Assembly (NCBI RefSeq): GCF_049801075.1
Contig: NZ_JBNAGG010000007.1
Span: 35,293-99,292 of the forward strand
Source of the DNA: Maritalea sp049801075
GTDB taxonomy: Bacteria > Pseudomonadota > Alphaproteobacteria > Rhizobiales > Devosiaceae
Direction: 5' to 3'
DNA: 64,000 nucleotides
The notes below the pieces were generated by a model that searched no databases, had not been told where the DNA came from, and worked only from the letters and a program-made list of their open reading frames with translations. Of this stretch, positions 1-8,031 are shown one piece after another (position 1 is the stretch's first letter; every line of letters begins with the position of its first letter). The translations under genes were made by a program, and so were the position numbers.

Positions 1-1
1 A

Positions 2-259
2 CTTTTCTTTGCCTCAAGCGAAGATTTTATGAAAAGCTTCGACTTCAAAGAAGCGCCGGAAAAAGTTACCATCGATGTCAGCCGTGCCCATATTTGGGAC
101 ATTTCATCCGTTGCCGCATTGGATATGGCGGTGCTGAAATTCCGGCGTGACGGAGCCGAGGTGGACATTGTGGGGCTGAACGCAGCTTCAGAAACCATTG
201 TTGACCGGCTCGCCATTCACGATAAGCCGGGTGCGCTTGATGAATTGATGGGGCACTAG
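2..259 (+). CDS. SulP-family anion transporter, C-terminal STAS domain (partial, 5' end outside window)
   Basis: The reading frame is open from the first base, so this is the tail of a longer gene; an internal ATG at 29 is not the real start. The 85 visible residues have the STAS-domain pattern that ends SulP sulfate/bicarbonate permeases: a beta strand with VTIDVSRAHIWDISSVAALD, then the helix LKFRRDGAEVDIVGL and the terminal NAASETIVDRLAIHD. STAS is the cytoplasmic regulatory domain of these inner-membrane anion transporters. The Usp gene starts 12 bases downstream, a common SulP-Usp pairing that suggests cotranscription. The transported ion cannot be told from this fragment. Confidence 0.82.
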   Translation, partial: LFFASSEDFMKSFDFKEAPEKVTIDVSRAHIWDISSVAALDMAVLKFRRDGAEVDIVGLNAASETIVDRLAIHDKPGALDELMGH

Positions 260-271
260 GGGAGAAAAATA

Positions 272-1129
272 ATGCAAAGCCAAACCATTTTAGCCCTGGT
301 TGATGGGTCTGCCTATTCCGAAAGCGTCTGTCATTATGCAGCGTGGATGGCCCAACGCACCACGTCAAAGGTGAAAGTCTATCACATTATGGGCCGCCGC
401 ACCGCGTCAGAGTCTGACGATTTGAGCGGTGCCATCGTGTTGGGCGCGCGCACGCAGTTGCTCGACAAGCTGAGCGCGCTCGATATGGAGCGTTCAAAGC
501 TGGCACAGGAGCATGGCCGGGCCATTCTTGAGGATGCCAAAACCATCATCCAAGGCGATGGCGACATTGAAGTGCAAACCCGCTTGCGGCAAGGCGATTT
601 GGTGGAAACCATCGCCGCCAAAGAAGAAACGGGCGATGTGATCGTAGTGGGCAAACGTGGCGAAGCGCACAAAATGGCCTCTGGTCATTTGGGTTCCAAT
701 CTGGAACGAGTGATCCGCGCCAGCCATAAGCCTGTGCTGGTGGCCAACCGTGCCTTTACCCCAGTGAAAAAAGTGCTGGTGGCCTTCGATGGCGGCGCAT
801 CATCATTGAAGGCAATTGATTTGGTGGCCACATCGTCGCTTTATCAGGGACTTGAGATCACGCTCGCCTATGTGGGCAAGCCTTCTGACAAAGTGCAATC
901 TGCCCTTGATGCGGCAACCGAAAAGTTGAAGGCGGCCGGGCTCAACACAGAGCAAAAACTGCTGAGCGGCGATGCCGACAAAGCCTTGGCGGATATGACC
1001 AATAATGAAGATTATCAATTGCTGGTGATGGGCGCCTTTAGCCACTCGCGCTTGCGCTCATTGTTTATCGGCTCCACTACCATGGAGATGATCCGCGCCT
1101 GCAAAATTGCCATTATGCTGGTGCACTAA
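272..1129 (+). CDS. Tandem-domain universal stress protein (UspA family)
   Basis: This 285-residue cytosolic protein has two Usp folds. The first (about 1-160) opens with ILALVDGSAYS and ends with the nucleotide-binding signature GKRGEAHKMASGHLGSN followed by the strand KPVLVA. The second (about 165-285) starts VKKVLVAFDGG and ends with MGAFSHSRLRSLFIGSTTMEMIRACKIAIML spread over its last strand and helix. The first half keeps the G-x2-G-x9-G-S ATP motif; the second is less perfect. Usp proteins help survival under stress, and those beside SulP genes are thought to modulate the transporter. An RBS (GGGGAGAAAAATA) precedes the ATG. A terminator hairpin follows. Confidence 0.92.
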   Translation: MQSQTILALVDGSAYSESVCHYAAWMAQRTTSKVKVYHIMGRRTASESDDLSGAIVLGARTQLLDKLSALDMERSKLAQEHGRAILEDAKTIIQGDGDIEVQTRLRQGDLVETIAAKEETGDVIVVGKRGEAHKMASGHLGSNLERVIRASHKPVLVANRAFTPVKKVLVAFDGGASSLKAIDLVATSSLYQGLEITLAYVGKPSDKVQSALDAATEKLKAAGLNTEQKLLSGDADKALADMTNNEDYQLLVMGAFSHSRLRSLFIGSTTMEMIRACKIAIMLVH

Positions 1130-1155
1130 GCAGTTTTGACAGTGCTAGATTTTTG

Positions 1156-1187
1156 ATGCCGGGAGGGGTGACCGTCCCGGCATTTTT
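1156..1187 (+). terminator. Rho-independent terminator after the SulP-usp unit
   Basis: ATGCCGGGA at 1156-1164 pairs perfectly with TCCCGGCAT at 1175-1183 (nine base pairs, ten-base loop), followed by TTTTT. It lies 27 bases after the usp stop codon. On the other strand it could also end transcription from elsewhere, but no T-run supports that. Confidence 0.75.
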
Positions 1188-1199
1188 ATGGGCAGCAGA

Positions 1200-1637
1200 T
1201 CAAATCAGTTTGTGACCCAGCTTTTTGAGCCGCCAGAAATAGGCGAGCATAAGCATGACAAACACCACATCGCCCAAAATAACGACCATTGCAAAGTTTG
1301 ACGTCCAACCGTTTAAAAACATAAACAGCAAATTCAGCGCAAAAAGCGCCTTGCCCAACCCGCCGATCATAACGATCCCGGTGTGGCGCACCGGATTATA
1401 AGCGACCAGCAAAAATCCTATGCCATATAGGAATGCAGTGCCCCACGCACCGCGATAAATAGCGATCATAACCGGATTTGTGAGGGCGCTACCGAACTCA
1501 CGCTCAAACATTGCAACCGTGTCCGTTAAGCCCGGAATGGCCCCGGCAAAGTTCCAAATGGCCGCGACAATAAAAAGCGTTCGCATCAAGCCAAGCTCTC
1601 GCTTGCCCAGTTCAGATGTGTCTGCTGCCATTTCCAT
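1200..1637 (-). CDS. Small four-helix membrane protein of unknown function
   Basis: I do not recognise a named family for this 145-residue protein. After a charged 17-residue N-terminus it has four hydrophobic stretches (about residues 18-40, 62-82, 86-108 and 112-133), and it ends in a basic tail WRLKKLGHKL, so it is an inner-membrane protein. There is a good RBS (AGAGGAAAG) before the ATG. It is transcribed divergently from the TetR-type regulator, with a 14-bp perfect palindrome in the shared promoter region. It is therefore the likely target of that regulator. Transport, redox or sensing roles are all open. Confidence 0.65.
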   Translation of the reverse strand: MEMAADTSELGKRELGLMRTLFIVAAIWNFAGAIPGLTDTVAMFEREFGSALTNPVMIAIYRGAWGTAFLYGIGFLLVAYNPVRHTGIVMIGGLGKALFALNLLFMFLNGWTSNFAMVVILGDVVFVMLMLAYFWRLKKLGHKLI

Positions 1638-1683
1638 TTTGTGTCTTTCCTCTGATCAATTCACATTTGCCATTGCATTAAAA

Positions 1684-1697
1684 TATAACGCGTTATA
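1684..1697. promoter_or_regulatory. Perfect 14-bp palindrome, likely TetR operator
   Basis: TATAACGCGTTATA is its own reverse complement and sits between the divergent membrane-protein gene and the TetR-type gene. On the plus strand a TATAAT -10-like hexamer (1694-1699) overlaps its right arm; on the minus strand TATATT overlaps the other side. A regulator bound here would block both promoters, the usual TetR arrangement. No binding data exist in the sequence itself. Confidence 0.55.
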
Positions 1698-1752
1698 ATT
1701 TAATAGCAGCATTGGTGTCAATATTGTTGAATTCGCCAAAGGAGCAAAGACC

Positions 1753-2385
1753 ATTCCCAAGAGCCCAAAACCCGCGAAGGGCCGCCCAGCCCTCACAGAT
1801 AGAGATATTGAGCGCACCCGAGATTACATTGCTGCTTGTGCGCTGCGGCTTTTCCAAAGGGATGGCTTTGAGGCAATTTCGATGCGCAAAATCGCAAAGG
1901 AAGCTGACCTGACGGCGATGACAATCTATCGATATTTCGACGGAAAGATCGAAATTCTCAGCAAAATTTGGGTTCAAATATTTGCCGACTTGTTTGATCA
2001 GTTAGAGATTCAGATAGAGCAGGCGCAAAGCCCGGAGCAAAGATTGCGTGTGGCGGCACTGGGCTATGTCAAATATTGGCTGGACAATCGGGAGCATTAT
2101 TTTTTGGTTTTTATGTCCAAGGGCATTCAACAAACAGATGTTAAAGGCTTTATTGAACATGCAGATACTTTGGCGCGGTTCGACATTTTCCGGCGCTGCT
2201 TGGCCGAGATATTTCCGTCCCCCTCAGCGCAGGCCCTTGTGCGGCTAAAGTCAGAGCTGTTGATTTGTACGTTGAATGGCATTGCGCAAAATCTGATTAC
2301 CGTGAGCAGCTACCCGTGGGCGCCGCCTGAAGAGATTGTACAGCAGGCGATAAATGGCATTATTTCCGCGCAAGGTGACTTTTGA
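1753..2385 (+). CDS. TetR/AcrR-family transcriptional regulator, probable ATT start
   Basis: The frame is open back to a stop at 1696-1698. The first in-frame ATG (1882) lies inside the helix-turn-helix, so translation must begin earlier. No ATG, GTG or TTG occurs in frame upstream. ATT at 1753 has a near-ideal AAAGGAG eight bases ahead and gives a normal TetR N-terminus, (M)PKSPKPAKGRPALTDRDIER, and a 210-residue protein, typical for the family. The HTH is at about residues 36-66 (ISMRKIAKEADLTAMTIYRYF). The rest is the helical ligand-binding domain. It probably controls itself and the divergent membrane protein. The ligand is unknown. Confidence 0.75.
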   Translation: MPKSPKPAKGRPALTDRDIERTRDYIAACALRLFQRDGFEAISMRKIAKEADLTAMTIYRYFDGKIEILSKIWVQIFADLFDQLEIQIEQAQSPEQRLRVAALGYVKYWLDNREHYFLVFMSKGIQQTDVKGFIEHADTLARFDIFRRCLAEIFPSPSAQALVRLKSELLICTLNGIAQNLITVSSYPWAPPEEIVQQAINGIISAQGDF

Positions 2386-2467
2386 CGCCGCCTTTGAGGC
2401 ATAGAAACACGTTCTATACATCAAAAATATGTGCTATTGTGAGTTATAGAAAGGAATTCTATCACTC

Positions 2468-3556
2468 ATGCACTGGAATTGGCAGCATAAAAATTGGCCC
2501 AACTTCACCTATGATGCGGAGGCGCTGAAAGAACTTGAAGCGCAGTTCCAACATCAGGCTGGCATTACGTTGGGCACCCTCAAACATATCCAAAATGACC
2601 CGAAAAACGAACTCATTGTTGATCTGATCAGCACCGAGGCGGTCAAGACATCTGAAATTGAGGGCGAGTATTTAAACCGGGATTCCGTTCAATCCTCAGT
2701 TAAGCGCAATTTCGGCCTTGATACCAAACAAGGGCGCGCTTCGCCAGCGGAGCAGGGGATCGCCGAAATGATGGTGGATCTTTACAAAACATTCGAAGCG
2801 CCTCTTTCAGCAGAAAAATTGAGGGACTGGCATCGCATGTTGACCGCGGGGCGACGTGATCTTTCAGACATCGGCCGCTTTCGCCAGCATGAAGAGCCGA
2901 TGCAAATTGTCTCCGGTGCGGTCTATGCCCCAAAAGTGCATTTCGAGGCCCCACCATCTGACCAGGTGCCCGAGGAAATGGCCCGCTATATCTCTTGGTT
3001 CAATGATCTGCCAACGGCAACCCCGTTGACCAATGCCGCCATCGCCCATCTCTATTTTGAATGCATTCACCCCTTTGAGGATGGCAATGGGCGGATTGGC
3101 CGGGCCCTTTCAGAAAAGTTGCTATCGCAGGCGATTGGCCAGCCCACCTTGCTGGCGCTGTCGCAAACGATCGAGGGCAACCGCAAAAGCTATTACCAAC
3201 ATCTCGAACGCTACAATAAGGGCCTCGAGATCACAGGCTGGATCGACTATTTCGCCCGCACCATTCTGGAAGCGCAGCTTTACTCTCAAAATTTAATCGA
3301 GTTTTTGTTGGCCAAAACCAAACTCTATGACCGCCTACAAGGCCAGCTCAATGAGCGCCAAAGCAAAGTCATTGAACGCATGTTTCGAGAGGGACCAAGC
3401 GGTTTCAAGGGTGGCCTGAGCGCCGACAATTATATAACAATCACCGGCGCCACACGCGCCACCACAACGCGCGACCTCGCCGATCTCGTAGAAAAAGACG
3501 CCCTAAGCCGCACCGGCGAACGCCGCTACACCCGCTATTGGTTGAAGGTTGAGTGA
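2468..3556 (+). CDS. Fic-domain protein (AMP-transferase), DUF4172 type
   Basis: This 362-residue cytosolic enzyme probably transfers AMP from ATP to a protein hydroxyl group. The complete Fic motif HPFEDGNGRIGR is at residues 201-212, including catalytic His201. An autoinhibitory motif TSEIEG (residues 61-66) matches S/T-x-x-x-E-G/N upstream of the core, making it a class II, self-restrained Fic. The N-terminus MHWNWQHKNWPNFTYD is the DUF4172 signature, and the C-terminus is winged-helix-like. It stands alone, without a separate antitoxin gene, as expected when the inhibitory helix is built in. The target protein cannot be read from sequence. Confidence 0.93.
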   Translation: MHWNWQHKNWPNFTYDAEALKELEAQFQHQAGITLGTLKHIQNDPKNELIVDLISTEAVKTSEIEGEYLNRDSVQSSVKRNFGLDTKQGRASPAEQGIAEMMVDLYKTFEAPLSAEKLRDWHRMLTAGRRDLSDIGRFRQHEEPMQIVSGAVYAPKVHFEAPPSDQVPEEMARYISWFNDLPTATPLTNAAIAHLYFECIHPFEDGNGRIGRALSEKLLSQAIGQPTLLALSQTIEGNRKSYYQHLERYNKGLEITGWIDYFARTILEAQLYSQNLIEFLLAKTKLYDRLQGQLNERQSKVIERMFREGPSGFKGGLSADNYITITGATRATTTRDLADLVEKDALSRTGERRYTRYWLKVE

Positions 3557-3643
3557 TTTACAATCAATTCATAAGTTCCATAAGATATATTACGCGCTTA
3601 AATGTTTGCAACAAATCGCAAAATGGCTCAAGCTAGCCCCCAA

Positions 3644-4525
3644 TCACCCAACACAAAGTGCGCCGAAGAGTGGGCTGTCGTTGCCTAGTTTGGCGGGGTG
3701 GAGTTCGGGTTGGAAGATGGTTGGCTCCGTCGCTAGCTGATCGGTGATAAGCTGGATGAAGCCGTCGGCTAGGCCTATTGATCCGCCGATGGCGATGCGT
3801 TGGAGGGCGAAGATGCTGGTGAGGTCAGCGATTTGGATGGCGATGGCGTGGGCGGCGCGGGTAATGAGTTGGCTGGCCCATTGGCTTCCGTCTTGATGGG
3901 CGGCATAGATGGCTTTGGCGTCAAACTCCTCGTGGCCGAGCGCTGCTGCCGCGGCGGCTAAGGCACGGCCGCCTGCAACGCTTTCAACGGTGCCAAACCG
4001 GCCGCTGCCGCACATTTGATCGCCGAGTGGAGAGCGCATAAAGCCAATATGACCTGCCAATCCATTGGGGCTGATCAGGGGCTGTCCATCGAGAACTATG
4101 CCACCGCCAACACCTGTTGAAATGGTAATGTATCCGAAACGCGAGATGTTGCGCCCTGCCCCAAAATGGGCTTCGCCACAGGCTGCAGCCGCGGCATCAT
4201 TTATAAGCGACACACGGTCGCCAAACCGCAATTGAAGCGCGTTGCGCACATCGATATTTTTGATCTGCGGCAATGTCTCGCCGTTTACAGCAGACCATAG
4301 GCCGCTCTGATCAACACAGCCTGTTAACGCAACGCCCAAACGATCACCATGGCGAAAGCCGAGATTGGCGAGTAATTTTTCCATGGCCGCGCACAGGTCT
4401 TCAAATGGCGCGTCGGCTTGCGTTGGGATTTGAGCTTTTTCAACCAGTTGGTTTTTTGAAAAGCGGGCAGCGGCGAGCTTGGTGCCGCCAAGATCAAGGG
4501 CAAACCCTTCCAAGCTTTTATCCAT
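3644..4525 (-). CDS. nanK: N-acetylmannosamine kinase (ROK family)
   Basis: The product phosphorylates ManNAc to ManNAc-6-P in sialic-acid breakdown. The 293-residue ROK fold begins with the phosphate loop FALDLGGTKLAAARF and has the second glycine-rich loop TGVGGGIVL and the conserved EIGH-like GHIGF. The ATG at 4525 is chosen over one 15 bases upstream because it overlaps the end of nanE (ATGGATAA), typical of translational coupling. The usual ROK zinc motif CxCGxxGC is degenerate here (MCGSGRFGTVES): two cysteines are replaced. Assignment as nanK rather than another sugar kinase rests on the operon (siaPQM-nanE-nanK). Confidence 0.86.
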   Translation of the reverse strand: MDKSLEGFALDLGGTKLAAARFSKNQLVEKAQIPTQADAPFEDLCAAMEKLLANLGFRHGDRLGVALTGCVDQSGLWSAVNGETLPQIKNIDVRNALQLRFGDRVSLINDAAAAACGEAHFGAGRNISRFGYITISTGVGGGIVLDGQPLISPNGLAGHIGFMRSPLGDQMCGSGRFGTVESVAGGRALAAAAAALGHEEFDAKAIYAAHQDGSQWASQLITRAAHAIAIQIADLTSIFALQRIAIGGSIGLADGFIQLITDQLATEPTIFQPELHPAKLGNDSPLFGALCVG

Positions 4526-5192
4526 TTGGCGCCTCTGCACTAAACCAGCTTGTCATGATCTCGAGCCGCGTCAGCGCCGTACCGACGGTCACGGCGTCTG
4601 CCCCGTGCACAAATCCTTCACGGGCGCGTGCTGGTGAGGTGTATCGTCCCTCAGCCATGGTGAACAAGCCGAGCCGCTTAAGTTTGCGCACCATGACGTA
4701 ATCGGGGACGTCCTGGTCTGATGCTAAATGCTCACCCAAATAGCCCGAAAGGGTGGAGCCCAAAATTTGAGCCCCTTCTTCGGTGGCGCGTCGCCCATCG
4801 CTCAACTCGCCGCAATCTGCCATGGCTACCTTGCCTTGTGCCACAATTCCAGCAGCAAGGTCGGCAGTGGAATGTGGTCGTGTTCGATCCGTTCCATCAT
4901 AGGCGATGACGTCCGCCCCCGCGTCGGCCAGCGCTATTACATCTTCTAAAAAAGGTGTAATCCGCACAGGGCTATTTGGTAAATCGCGTTTCACAATGCC
5001 GATGATGGGGGCCGTGAGATGCGGCCGCACGGCTTGCACATTCTCAACTCCTTCAATGCGTACTGCTTTGGCTCCGCCAGCAATTGCTGCTTGGGCCATC
5101 GCCGCTACAATTTGCGGGTGGTCCATTGGGCCATGATCAACTGGTTGGCAGGACACAACGATACCGCCACGCATTTGCTCTAAAACAGACAT
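4518..5192 (-). CDS. nanE: N-acylglucosamine-6-phosphate 2-epimerase
   Basis: NanE converts ManNAc-6-P to GlcNAc-6-P, the last dedicated step before the amino-sugar route. At 224 residues it is full length for this TIM-barrel family. Diagnostic stretches are GGIVVSCQPVDHGPMD at the N-terminus, GAKAVRIEGVENV, the catalytic-region GIVKRDL, DVIAYDGTDR, and MADCGELSDG. The gene follows siaM by three bases and overlaps nanK by eight. The downstream deacetylase and deaminase (nagA, nagB) are not in this window and must be encoded elsewhere. Confidence 0.95.
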   Translation of the reverse strand: MSVLEQMRGGIVVSCQPVDHGPMDHPQIVAAMAQAAIAGGAKAVRIEGVENVQAVRPHLTAPIIGIVKRDLPNSPVRITPFLEDVIALADAGADVIAYDGTDRTRPHSTADLAAGIVAQGKVAMADCGELSDGRRATEEGAQILGSTLSGYLGEHLASDQDVPDYVMVRKLKRLGLFTMAEGRYTSPARAREGFVHGADAVTVGTALTRLEIMTSWFSAEAPNG

Positions 5193-5195
5193 GTA

Positions 5196-6470
5196 TTAAC
5201 CCATCAAGTTTGGCAGGCCAGTGGCCAAAACGGGGAAGATGCACACCAAAATCAGCACGATGATTGGTGGCAACAGCCACGGCAGAATTGATTTAGCCAA
5301 TTTCAGATAAGGTATATTGCCCACTTGGGCCACCACAAACAAGGCCATGCCCATGGGGGGCGTTAGGATTGAGATCATCAAATTCAGCACAATGATGATG
5401 CCAAAATGCACAGGATCAATCCCAAAGCTGAGGGCAATTGGCACCAGAATGGGCACAACGATCAGCAGGATGGCCAGGCTTTCAATCAAACACCCCAGCA
5501 CAAAGATCATCAAATTGACGGCAATCAAAAAACTGATGGGGTCGTCGGCAATTGAGAGAAACAATTGTGCAATTTGTTGCGGCGCTTGTTCGCGGGCCAA
5601 CACATAGCCGAGCAAGCTCACACCAGCGATGATGGTGGCAATGCCTGCCGATGTTGTGGTGGTTTCATAAAGCGCCGTCCACAAGCGTTTTATGGTGAGC
5701 TCGCGATAAAAGATCACATCAATCAAGATCGCATATAGTACCGTGATCGCCGCTGCTTCCGTCGGGCTGAAATAGCCTGAAAAAATGCCACCGACAATGA
5801 CAACTGGTGTCAACAAAGCGGGCAGAGACTTGACGAACAATGTTCCAATTTCGCGATAGTTTTTGCGTGAATCCGTGGGATAGGCACGGCGTTTCGCCAT
5901 GAAATACACCATCAGCATAAGCGCGATCGCGCACATTACGCCTGGTACAATGCCGCCCAAAAACAATTTGCCGATTGAGGTGTTTGACACCACGCCATAA
6001 AGCACCATGGTGATTGATGGGGGCACCAAGGGGCCGATCATTGATGATGCGGCGGTCACAGATCCGGCAAATTCCTCATCATAGCCAGCGTCGCGCATGG
6101 CCTCGATTTCCATTTTGCCCAAGCCGCCAGCATCTGCCAATGCAGAGCCGGACATGCCGGAGAAGAACAACGATGCCAACACATTGACGTGGCCCAACCC
6201 GCCCGTAATGTGCCCAACCAACGCGCGGGCAAACCCGAATAAATGGTGGGTGATACGCGACGAATTGAGAATGGCAGCGGCCAGAATAAACAGCGGCACA
6301 GCTAGCATGGGAAAGCTATTGAGCCCATCAACCATGCGTTGCACAGCGAAGGTGAGGCCCATGCCGGTATAATAAAAATAGCCCATGGAAACAAAGATCA
6401 TGGCAATGCCGATGGGCACGCCAACCAGCACCATAAATAGCCAAGCAAGACCGATGATACCCAAAATCAT
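5196..6470 (-). CDS. siaM: TRAP transporter large permease, sialic-acid type
   Basis: This is the DctM-type, ion-coupled membrane subunit that moves the sugar handed over by SiaP. The 424 residues form about 12 hydrophobic helices with the family pattern PxGxAMxFxxMGY near the start, the GMSGSALADAGGLGKMEIEAM loop (split motif) and the C-terminal NLMISILTPPMGMALFV. I take the ATG at 6470 because its ATGA overlaps the siaQ stop codon, the standard TRAP arrangement; an upstream ATG at 6512 lies inside siaQ. Substrate assignment comes from SiaP and the flanking nan genes. Confidence 0.93.
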   Translation of the reverse strand: MILGIIGLAWLFMVLVGVPIGIAMIFVSMGYFYYTGMGLTFAVQRMVDGLNSFPMLAVPLFILAAAILNSSRITHHLFGFARALVGHITGGLGHVNVLASLFFSGMSGSALADAGGLGKMEIEAMRDAGYDEEFAGSVTAASSMIGPLVPPSITMVLYGVVSNTSIGKLFLGGIVPGVMCAIALMLMVYFMAKRRAYPTDSRKNYREIGTLFVKSLPALLTPVVIVGGIFSGYFSPTEAAAITVLYAILIDVIFYRELTIKRLWTALYETTTTSAGIATIIAGVSLLGYVLAREQAPQQIAQLFLSIADDPISFLIAVNLMIFVLGCLIESLAILLIVVPILVPIALSFGIDPVHFGIIIVLNLMISILTPPMGMALFVVAQVGNIPYLKLAKSILPWLLPPIIVLILVCIFPVLATGLPNLMG

Positions 6471-6946
6471 TTTGTGTCTCCTTTGGCTTGAAGGGTTTGC
6501 AGCTGCGCCCAAATGCGGCGCGCAATGCGATAAAGAACAAGGAAGGAGGCGAGGAAAGCAGACGCATAAAGCAGCGCATCTGATGTGGGCAAGGTCACGC
6601 TTTCATTGTTCCATGTGCGCAACACGGTTTTGTAGCCAATCCAGCTCAGATTGACCATGATGCAGAAATAAACGAGATCGATCAGCAAATAGAGAACGCC
6701 GCGGATCTTTTCCGCCAGCATTTCTGCCAAAAAGTCCATGCGCAATTGTGCGTTTTGGCGCTCCACTTCTGGGATCGCGAAAAACGCCATCCACACCCAA
6801 AGCCACCGTGCAACTTCTTCCGTCCAAACCGGACCGGGCACCAAGTTGGTGCGGCCGAGAATTTGCAAAAGCACAACTAAAATCAGCGCCACAAAAAACA
6901 AGGTGGCGATGGTGCCTTCTAAACTATATTCGCGCTGCTTCTTCAT
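6467..6946 (-). CDS. siaQ: TRAP transporter small permease, sialic-acid type
   Basis: The 159-residue DctQ-type subunit has four predicted membrane helices (about 14-34, 50-66, 90-112 and 130-150) and the family signature VWTEEVARWLWVWMAFFAIPEVERQNAQLRMDF in shorter overlapping pieces around residues 40-72. It forms the membrane complex with SiaM; the two genes overlap by four bases. It follows siaP after 77 bases, a gap often seen because the binding protein is made in excess. Confidence 0.92.
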   Translation of the reverse strand: MKKQREYSLEGTIATLFFVALILVVLLQILGRTNLVPGPVWTEEVARWLWVWMAFFAIPEVERQNAQLRMDFLAEMLAEKIRGVLYLLIDLVYFCIMVNLSWIGYKTVLRTWNNESVTLPTSDALLYASAFLASFLVLYRIARRIWAQLQTLQAKGDTK

Positions 6947-7023
6947 GGCGTCTCGCTTTGTTGAAACTGGGGATGGATCGCTCCACCCCCAATTGAGGCA
7001 TTTAAGGAGTTGTGATGGTCTGA

Positions 7024-7989
7024 CTAGTTACCGATCACATTTGCAATGGCGCCTTCACCAAACTCTGCTTCGAGTTCTTCGTAATATGGCTTCATGGCTT
7101 CGCGGAATGGTGTTAGGTCCGGCTCTGTGATGGTCAGGCCTTTTTCCTTAAAGCTGTCGATCAAATTGGCTTCAGCATTGAATGTGATTTCATTCGACAC
7201 TTCACCGCCTGCAAGCACAGCTTCAGAAACCCATGCTTTTTCTTGGTCACTCATGCCATTCCACTTGTCCGCAGAAATCTGGATGGCGGCTGAAGCCACA
7301 AAGTGATTGGTCAGTGCGATATAGTCCTGCACTTCATAAAACTTCATCGCGTCAATTGTTGGCAATGGGTTTTCTTGGGCATCGACCTGGTTGGTTTGCA
7401 GTGCCAAATAAACTTCTTGGAACGCCACCGGCGCAGGAGTTGCGCCCACATTTTCAGCATAGGCAATCAGGAATGGTACATTTGGTGTCCGCATCCGCAG
7501 GCCTGCCATATCAGCGATGGAATCGATTTGCTTGTTGGCTGTGGTTTGGCGCGTGCCATAATACCAAACATCCAACAGCTTCACGCCTTGATCTTGGAAC
7601 TTGGCGTCCATTTCCTGGCCCCAAGGCCCGGCGATGATCTCTTTCAAATGGTCATAATCTTTAACCACATACGGGGCGCCAATCAGCTTAAGTTCAGGAA
7701 TGATGTAGCTCATGTCCGGATAGCCGGTCATCACCATGTCCAGTTCGCCAGCTTGCACCTGCGCGACCATGGCTTTGAAATCGCCAAGCGTTGCTGATGG
7801 GAACAGCTTCACGCTCATTTCCCCACCGGAAACTTCCTCCAGCTTTTCTTTAAAGGCAACTGCGCCTTGATATACGTTTGAGACTTCATTGTCTTGCATG
7901 CCAAAGGTGAGTTCAGCCGCTTGAATGCTCGTCGTTGCCATCAAAATTGCGGTTAGCCCGCTCAATGTTTTGGTGATCAATTTCATCAT
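7024..7989 (-). CDS. siaP: TRAP sialic-acid-binding periplasmic protein
   Basis: SiaP captures N-acetylneuraminate in the periplasm for SiaQM. The start ATGATGAAA at 7989 follows an ideal GGAGGA; an in-frame ATG nine bases earlier overlaps that RBS. Residues 1 to about 24 are a signal peptide ending TSIQA-AEL. The mature protein carries sialate-TRAP landmarks: YYGTRQTTANKQIDS, LRMRTPN with the carboxylate-binding arginine, AFQEVYLALQTNQVDAQENP and KFYEVQDYIALTNH. These resemble Haemophilus SiaP closely enough to specify the ligand family rather than only a DctP fold. It is the first structural gene after nanR. Confidence 0.92.
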   Translation of the reverse strand: MMKLITKTLSGLTAILMATTSIQAAELTFGMQDNEVSNVYQGAVAFKEKLEEVSGGEMSVKLFPSATLGDFKAMVAQVQAGELDMVMTGYPDMSYIIPELKLIGAPYVVKDYDHLKEIIAGPWGQEMDAKFQDQGVKLLDVWYYGTRQTTANKQIDSIADMAGLRMRTPNVPFLIAYAENVGATPAPVAFQEVYLALQTNQVDAQENPLPTIDAMKFYEVQDYIALTNHFVASAAIQISADKWNGMSDQEKAWVSEAVLAGGEVSNEITFNAEANLIDSFKEKGLTITEPDLTPFREAMKPYYEELEAEFGEGAIANVIGN

Positions 7990-8006
7990 TTCCTCCATTA
8001 GTGATG

Positions 8007-8031
8007 ATTGGCAAAGACGATGCTTGCCAAT
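8007..8031. other. Hairpin between nanR and siaP
   Basis: ATTGGCAA (8007-8014) and TTGCCAAT (8024-8031) form an eight-base-pair stem directly after the nanR stop codon and before the siaP RBS. There is no T-run, so it is probably not a terminator. It could shield the 3' end of processed siaP mRNA or act as an attenuator. TTGGCAA also appears just upstream of nanR (about 8814). Confidence 0.45.
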
